Assembly: GCF_000426285.1 (NCBI RefSeq)
Contig: NZ_AUFB01000031.1
Span: 1 to 45,440, forward strand
Direction: 5' to 3'
DNA length: 45,440 nt
Source: Rhizobium leucaenae USDA 9039
Lineage (GTDB): Bacteria; Pseudomonadota; Alphaproteobacteria; Rhizobiales; Rhizobiaceae
Part shown: positions 43,401 to 45,440 of the stretch, piece by piece
Numbering within the stretch: the stretch's first letter is position 1
How the letters are laid out: every line of letters starts with the position of its first letter
Program-made: the position numbers and the translations under genes
The notes under the pieces: model-generated
Database searches by the model: none
Told to the model about the DNA's origin: nothing
What the model saw: only the letters and a program-made list of their open reading frames with translations

Positions 43401-44288
43401 ATGCGAGGCAATCTGGTCGCACTCTTTCTGTTACCCTCGCTAGCTATCCACACCGCCGTGTGTAAAGCAGACGACGAAGTCGTAACCACCATTGATGCCC
43501 AGGCTCTTTTGGCTAAAAACTTTGGAATTACCTTAGGTAAGGCTGGACGCAAAGAAGAATGCCTGCCCCTGGAAGAACACAGCGGATTTCAGGCGAAGAA
43601 AGTGCCGTGCGAGATATTTACCGTAATGAAGAATATCAAGATCGATCAGTTGTTTAGCATTAAGCGCGATCAACCAAAAATCGATGATATCGATGCTAAG
43701 AATGAGAGTCGCGTCTACACGCTCAAAAATTGCCTTTCGAAAGATTCAGTATTTGACCGGACTGTTAAGATTCACACTGATGAACATCTCAAATTTACAA
43801 CAAACACGGTCGTTACCAACGTGTCGGAAGCGTCGATGAGCTTTAGTGTTGACGCGTCTTTTTTTAAATTGATCGGCGGAAAGTATGGCGAAGGCGTAAA
43901 GGAGACGGTGACTCACTCGTTAAACGAAGGGCAGGAATACTATAAGGACCTAGGGCGGGATATAGACGAACCACTTCATTACCAGATCCCCTCGCACAAG
44001 AAATATATCATCTCAATTCGCGACGTTGAGAAGGGCGTGACCATTCCAATACACATCTCTGCCGTCCTCACCGCTGAGGTTTACCAAGAGATCAGGGCGC
44101 TCAATGGAAACGTGATACGCTCGACAAAAATTCGTACGATAGCTGAGTCTGATGCGGACAAAAGAACTGTTACCGTGGACGGGAAGCTCTATTATCAAGG
44201 CTCAACCTATGAGACCGACAGGGCTGAGTATGAGAGCGAAGTTAGCAAGGATGAGTGCATCCCACCCGAAGGAACCTCACTGAACTGA
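43401..44288 (+). CDS. Secreted protein, possible ETX/MTX2 (aerolysin-like) pore-forming fold
   Basis: 295 residues. A signal peptide (about 1-24, VALFLLPSLAIHTAVCKA) exports it. The central part (about 115-230) has alternating polar/hydrophobic stretches rich in Ser/Thr (KIHTDEHLKFTTNTVVTNV, SFSVDASFFKL, VKETVTHSL), and then YQIPSHKKYIISI before IPIHISAVLTAEV. This order, polar strands then an iP-x-x-k turn and a strand pair, is what I expect of the ETX/MTX2 family. It is resemblance, not proof. GAGGGG lies three bases before the ATG. The gene is distinctly more AT-rich than the chromosome around it. Cysteines: one in the signal region, and others near 54, 70, 115 and 286. Confidence 0.7.
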   Translation: MRGNLVALFLLPSLAIHTAVCKADDEVVTTIDAQALLAKNFGITLGKAGRKEECLPLEEHSGFQAKKVPCEIFTVMKNIKIDQLFSIKRDQPKIDDIDAKNESRVYTLKNCLSKDSVFDRTVKIHTDEHLKFTTNTVVTNVSEASMSFSVDASFFKLIGGKYGEGVKETVTHSLNEGQEYYKDLGRDIDEPLHYQIPSHKKYIISIRDVEKGVTIPIHISAVLTAEVYQEIRALNGNVIRSTKIRTIAESDADKRTVTVDGKLYYQGSTYETDRAEYESEVSKDECIPPEGTSLN

Positions 44289-44344
44289 ATCAGCTGGTAC
44301 ACTGACGATTACACATATTCACCTTCAGTGTGGAGGGAGTGCAG

Positions 44345-44662
44345 ATGAGCACATGGCAAACGGTAAGGGCGATTTCTGTTGTAATAGCGCTAATGACCGT
44401 ACCCAACGCCGCGTTGGCTCAAGATGCGCCTTCCCCGACGCAAAGAGATGAAACCCCGATCCCCATGGGACCTGGACAAATGGCGAAACAGCCGGGCGAC
44501 ATGTGCTACACCGGTCATTGCAAGTTATGCAAGATCGACTCTGACGGCGCGTGCACAGACTGCTCGCCCGATCCCGTGTGTGAAGAGCCCTCAAGCAGCA
44601 GCCGAAGCGAACACAGTGACTCTAACCAGGAAAGCCCTAGCCCCAGCGAAGATCAGAACTGA
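44345..44662 (+). CDS. Small secreted cysteine-rich protein
   Basis: 105 residues; not recognised. Signal peptide about 1-25 (ISVVIALMTVPNAALAQ, cut after ALA). The mature chain has six closely spaced cysteines (MCYTGHCKLCKIDSDGAC-type cluster, then C-x2-C and a final C), then a Ser/Glu/Pro-rich tail. The cysteines could form three disulfides or bind metal. GGAGGGAG (44332-44339) is a strong ribosome site and fixes the start at 44345. It follows the toxin-like gene by 56 bp on the same strand, so the two probably form an operon; partner or immunity role is inference. Confidence 0.75.
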   Translation: MSTWQTVRAISVVIALMTVPNAALAQDAPSPTQRDETPIPMGPGQMAKQPGDMCYTGHCKLCKIDSDGACTDCSPDPVCEEPSSSSRSEHSDSNQESPSPSEDQN

Positions 44663-44996
44663 TCGGGCGTAATGCTTGGCCCTTCCGCCTCGATTCCTTC
44701 GGACGCTCAACTACCATTCCTAGCATCAGCCCTGTCGTCGGTCTGAAGTGCAGAATTAAGGTTTCATTCGATATCAAATTAGTTCGATTTCAATCCGTGT
44801 TTTTTGGTGCTCCATCGAGCTTGTGCCGTCCCATATAGGCGCCCATGGTCTGCTGCAGTCCCGTTGGCGACTGTACCCTCGGATTAGGCAAAGCGATACG
44901 ACGGCGTCACGAGGGGAAGCACGGCGCAACCTTCATGGTGTATCCTGAGATTCTCTTTTGGCAAAAATATGCAGCCTGTTGAGCACGAAGTTGCAT
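44663..44996. other. Right-end non-coding part of the island
   Basis: About 330 bases with no credible gene. A minus-strand frame at 44933-45166 runs across attR and is rejected. No terminator was found for the secreted-protein operon. Confidence 0.4.
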
Positions 44997-45018
44997 CTGT
45001 TACAGTAAATTGCTACAG
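44997..45018 (+). repeat. Candidate integrase arm-type repeats, right
   Basis: CTGTTACAG (44997-45005) and TTGCTACAG (45010-45018), 13 bp apart, match the left pair in order, orientation and period. They lie 55 bp inside attR, against 54 bp inside attL for the left pair. With only C/T changes between the two pairs, the consensus is (C/T)TG(C/T)TACAG. Confidence 0.65.
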
Positions 45019-45073
45019 AAACAGCCGCAGTCGAGAAGCTAAGCATTTGAAATTGCAGGAGGCAAGCGCATGC

Positions 45074-45096
45074 TTCGATTCCGGCATGGGGCACCA
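45074..45096 (+). repeat. attR: partial tRNA-Leu 3' end, right direct repeat of the island
   Basis: A 23-base copy of the tRNA-Leu T-loop to CCA end, without the rest of the tRNA. One mismatch to attL (T at 45079 against C). It marks the right boundary of the island. Confidence 0.9.
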
Positions 45097-45154
45097 TTTC
45101 AGAGTAAGCGCGATTTTCCCCGCACCTTCTGCAATTGAGTGAGCTTTGGCATGA

Positions 45155-45180
45155 GGTGTCCACCAAAATAGGTGGACACC
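45155..45180. repeat. Perfect hairpin upstream of IS66 tnpA
   Basis: GGTGTCCACC and GGTGGACACC, perfect 10-bp arms around AAAATA, end five bases before the tnpA start. It could limit translation or read-through from outside. No U-run follows in either direction strong enough to call a terminator. Confidence 0.75.
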
Positions 45181-45185
45181 AAGTG

Positions 45186-45440
45186 ATGGAAGAAGGTCAA
45201 AAACTTGCCGTGCGGCTGGTCGGTAGGAATGGGAGACGCCGTTTCGATCAAAGTTCGAAAGACCGCCTTATTGCGGCCTGCCTTGAACCTGGCGCATCGG
45301 TATCGAAACTCGCGCGCGATCACGGGGTGAACGCGAACCTCGTTTGGAAATGGATACGGAAACATACCCAGCCCCTTGCGTCGCCGCCGTCTTCGACATC
45401 GTCTTTTATTCCGGTGCAAATCACCGCGGCCAGCGACGAG
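45186..45440 (+). CDS. tnpA: IS66-family transposase accessory protein TnpA (partial, runs off the window)
   Basis: 85 codons are readable without a stop to the window edge. The chain starts MEEGQKLAVRLVGRNGRRRF, then has a helix-turn-helix, GASVSKLARDHGVNANLVWKW, typical of IS66 TnpA (orfA), and a Pro/Ser linker (PLASPPSSTSSFIPVQI). The start is ATG 45186; GTG at 45183 is in frame. TnpA is a small DNA-binding protein needed for transposition together with TnpB and TnpC, which should follow outside. Confidence 0.85.
   Translation, partial: MEEGQKLAVRLVGRNGRRRFDQSSKDRLIAACLEPGASVSKLARDHGVNANLVWKWIRKHTQPLASPPSSTSSFIPVQITAASDE

Larger units (their letters stand above)
38810..45096. mobile_element. 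6.3-kb integrative genomic island in tRNA-Leu(CAA)
   Basis: Bounded by the 23-bp direct repeat of the tRNA 3' end. It holds a complete tyrosine integrase next to the tRNA, as is usual for tRNA-borne islands. Cargo: a vsr remnant, a DUF4365 gene with an overlapping 375-codon partner, an ETX/MTX2-like secreted protein gene and a small cysteine-rich secreted protein gene. Parts of it, above all 43400-44290, are clearly more AT-rich than the flanking chromosome. No replication, conjugation or phage structural gene is present, so it is at most mobilised by helpers. Confidence 0.85.
45104..45440 (+). mobile_element. Left end of an IS66-family element, cut by the window edge
   Basis: The terminal sequence GTAAGCG (45104-45110) is the usual start of IS66-family inverted repeats, and an IS66 TnpA reading frame follows. 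The element starts seven bases after attR. The right end, transposase and target duplication are outside the window. Confidence 0.7.

Noticed and set aside
38860..45020. CRISPR-like array suspected from the short repeats at the island ends
   Set aside because: Only two pairs exist, far apart, with no spacers or cas genes; they fit integrase arm sites better.
44933..45166. 77-codon minus-strand frame across attR
   Set aside because: Spans the island boundary and the IS66 end, so it is a chance frame.

Overview
The window reads as chromosomal DNA of a Rhizobium-type alphaproteobacterium (Rhizobiaceae). The protein sequences, the high GC with strong codon bias, the gene order lysC-ptsP-prfA-prmC-DUF4167-clpB, and a RIME-like palindromic intergenic element all fit. 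No species call is made.

Left part, 1-12.9 kb. The left edge carries a very strong sigma70-type promoter with an AT-rich upstream element. It fires leftward and looks like the promoter and leader of an rRNA operon whose 16S gene lies outside the window. An M23 peptidase gene follows. Then comes a minus-strand housekeeping block: P-loop kinase, clpB, DUF4167, prmC, prfA, ptsP and lysC.

Middle part, 12.9-28 kb. A tetR-MFS-cytochrome b561 cassette, with two matching operator-like palindromes in front of it, lies between lysC and ubiG. A minus-strand set follows: DUF3291, DUF1178, nitrilase, grxC and comF. Next are a methyltransferase, an isolated Flp-type pilin with a small membrane protein, mutT, a GNAT gene, argJ, a periplasmic parvulin and a divergent secA.

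Accessory chromosomal part, 28-38.6 kb. It holds a LysR/tautomerase pair, a flippase-acetyltransferase pair probably for a surface glycan, an acyl-CoA synthetase, an aldo/keto reductase, a methyltransferase and a divergent TetR/MFS pair around a perfect palindrome.

Island, 38.8-45.1 kb. A compact 6.3-kb integrative element sits at the 3' end of tRNA-Leu(CAA). It is bounded by a 23-bp direct repeat of the tRNA 3' end with one mismatch. Paired 13-bp-period repeats lie about 54-55 bp inside each end and are candidate integrase arm sites. Cargo: a complete tyrosine integrase; a vsr remnant that lacks its catalytic aspartate; a translationally overlapping pair made of a DUF4365 protein (PD-(D/E)XK-like motif) and an unrecognised 375-residue protein; and, divergent from these, a secreted protein with an ETX/MTX2 (aerolysin-like) appearance followed by a small secreted cysteine-rich protein. 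These two cargo pairs are the best candidates for an undescribed system, perhaps defence or antagonism; that is inference from motifs and context. Eight base pairs beyond the right repeat an IS66-family element begins and runs off the window, with the start of its tnpA readable.
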